Shown: piece by piece, positions 53,702 through 54,010 of the stretch
How positions within the stretch are numbered: position 1 is the stretch's first letter
Layout: each line of letters opens with the position of its first letter
NCBI GenBank assembly: GCA_012522855.1
Contig: JAAYJQ010000011.1
Location: forward strand, 1-54,010
Reading direction: 5' to 3'
DNA: 54,010 nt
Source of the DNA: Bacteroidales bacterium
GTDB lineage: Bacteria; Bacteroidota; Bacteroidia; Bacteroidales; UBA932
Translations under genes and position numbers: made by a program
The notes under the pieces: model-generated
The model's database searches: none
What the model saw: only the letters and a program-made list of their open reading frames with translations
Told to the model about the DNA's origin: nothing

Positions 53702-53732
53702 TTTGCATTTTCCCTAAAATTAGTTATCTTTG
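53702..53732 (+). promoter_or_regulatory. rRNA operon promoter
   Basis: TTTG (53702-53705), 19-nt spacer, TATCTTTG (53725-53732): exact consensus. It begins 7 nt after the glycosyltransferase stop and lies about 165 nt before 16S. Confidence 0.85.
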
Positions 53733-53736
53733 CATT

Positions 53737-53769
53737 CCCGTCCGTTGTTTTTTTCCGGGCGGGATTTTT
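53737..53769 (+). terminator. Terminator-like hairpin at the rRNA transcription start
   Basis: CCCGTCCG (53737-53744) pairs with CGGGCGGG (53756-53763, one G-T) and is followed by ATTTTT. It could end transcripts from the upstream gene or be the first structure of the rRNA leader. The rest of the leader (53770-53897) shows nothing I can name. Confidence 0.55.
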
Positions 53770-53897
53770 CACGCAGTTCATTGAAAAGGCTGAAGGAAGT
53801 ACAAGCAAGTACCGACAATGAATCGAGAGCGTTGATTCCTTGTTTTTTTTTGACGGTTGCCGGGGTCCGGCGCTTTGAGGCATGATATTTTTATTAT

Positions 53898-54010
53898 ACC
53901 AAGAAGAGTTTGATCCTGGCTCAGGATGAACGCTAGCGGCAGGCTTAACACATGCAAGTCGAGGGGCATCGCGGTTCCGGCAACGGGACCGGCGGCGACC
54001 GGCATACGGG
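53898..54010 (+). rRNA. rrs: 16S ribosomal RNA, 5' part (cut by window end)
   Basis: AGAGTTTGATCCTGGCTCAG at 53905-53924 is the conserved 16S start, so the mature 5' end should be near 53898. GATGAACGCTAGCGGCAGGC and the text after it fit Bacteroidales. Only ~110 nt are present, too short for genus assignment. Confidence 0.95.

Overview
The window comes from a member of the Bacteroidota, order Bacteroidales. This rests on SusC/SusD outer-membrane pairs, fimbrillin-type lipoproteins, a type III glutamine synthetase, repeated promoter elements of the Bacteroides form TTTG-N19-TAnnTTTG, and the first ~110 nt of a 16S rRNA gene at the right edge. I cannot place the genus from so short a piece of 16S.

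Left part, 1-28,374: a glycan-utilisation locus of lower GC, with frequent ATA isoleucine codons. It holds two plus-strand operons separated by a LacI-family regulator gene. The upstream set (to 17,884) encodes surface and periplasmic parts: fimbrillin/FISUMP lipoproteins (one 5'-cut by the window edge, one complete, and a third at the far end), an SGNH hydrolase, a canonical RpiB, an exported Gfo/Idh/MocA protein, an active-looking GH18, a GH18 paralogue with every catalytic acid lost, two SusC-like transporters and one SusD. The downstream set (19,034-28,374) encodes a split transketolase, an RpiB-like isomerase, an iron alcohol dehydrogenase, a TauE/SafE exporter, an FHS/MFS sugar importer, a NagB-like and a NagA-like enzyme, and a DUF4838 glycosidase-like protein. 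Three sites of the form TAACCG(A/G)TTTA lie in front of the upstream operon, the regulator and the downstream operon.

The downstream set resembles the known sulfoglycolytic transketolase (sulfo-TK) pathway: split transketolase, RpiB-like isomerase, aldehyde reductase and sulfonate exporter. Here it is joined to NagA and NagB homologues. In the RpiB-like, NagB-like and NagA-like proteins the residues that normally hold the substrate phosphate are missing, and no sugar kinase is present. My hypothesis is a route for an N-acetylated, 6-sulfonated hexosamine: glycan, free sugar, deacetylation, deamination/isomerisation to 6-deoxy-6-sulfofructose, two transketolase steps, sulfoacetaldehyde, isethionate, export. 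I know of no described pathway of this kind. It is inference from sequence and needs biochemistry.

Right part, 28,400-54,010: higher-GC housekeeping DNA, starting after a strong terminator. It contains sdaA, a GH25 lysozyme, an operon of rubrerythrin, C1 aminopeptidase, pssA and a small hydrolase, a divergent block (aminotransferase and glycerate kinase against glnN, a lipoprotein, a 3'-5' exonuclease and rlmI), tRNA-Cys, a GatZ/KbaZ-like protein, an MBL-fold lipoprotein, a minus-strand trio (membrane protein, Gfo/Idh oxidoreductase, GNAT), a ClC channel, tex, pyrC with a DPM1-type glycosyltransferase, a two-domain GT2 protein, and the start of an rRNA operon.
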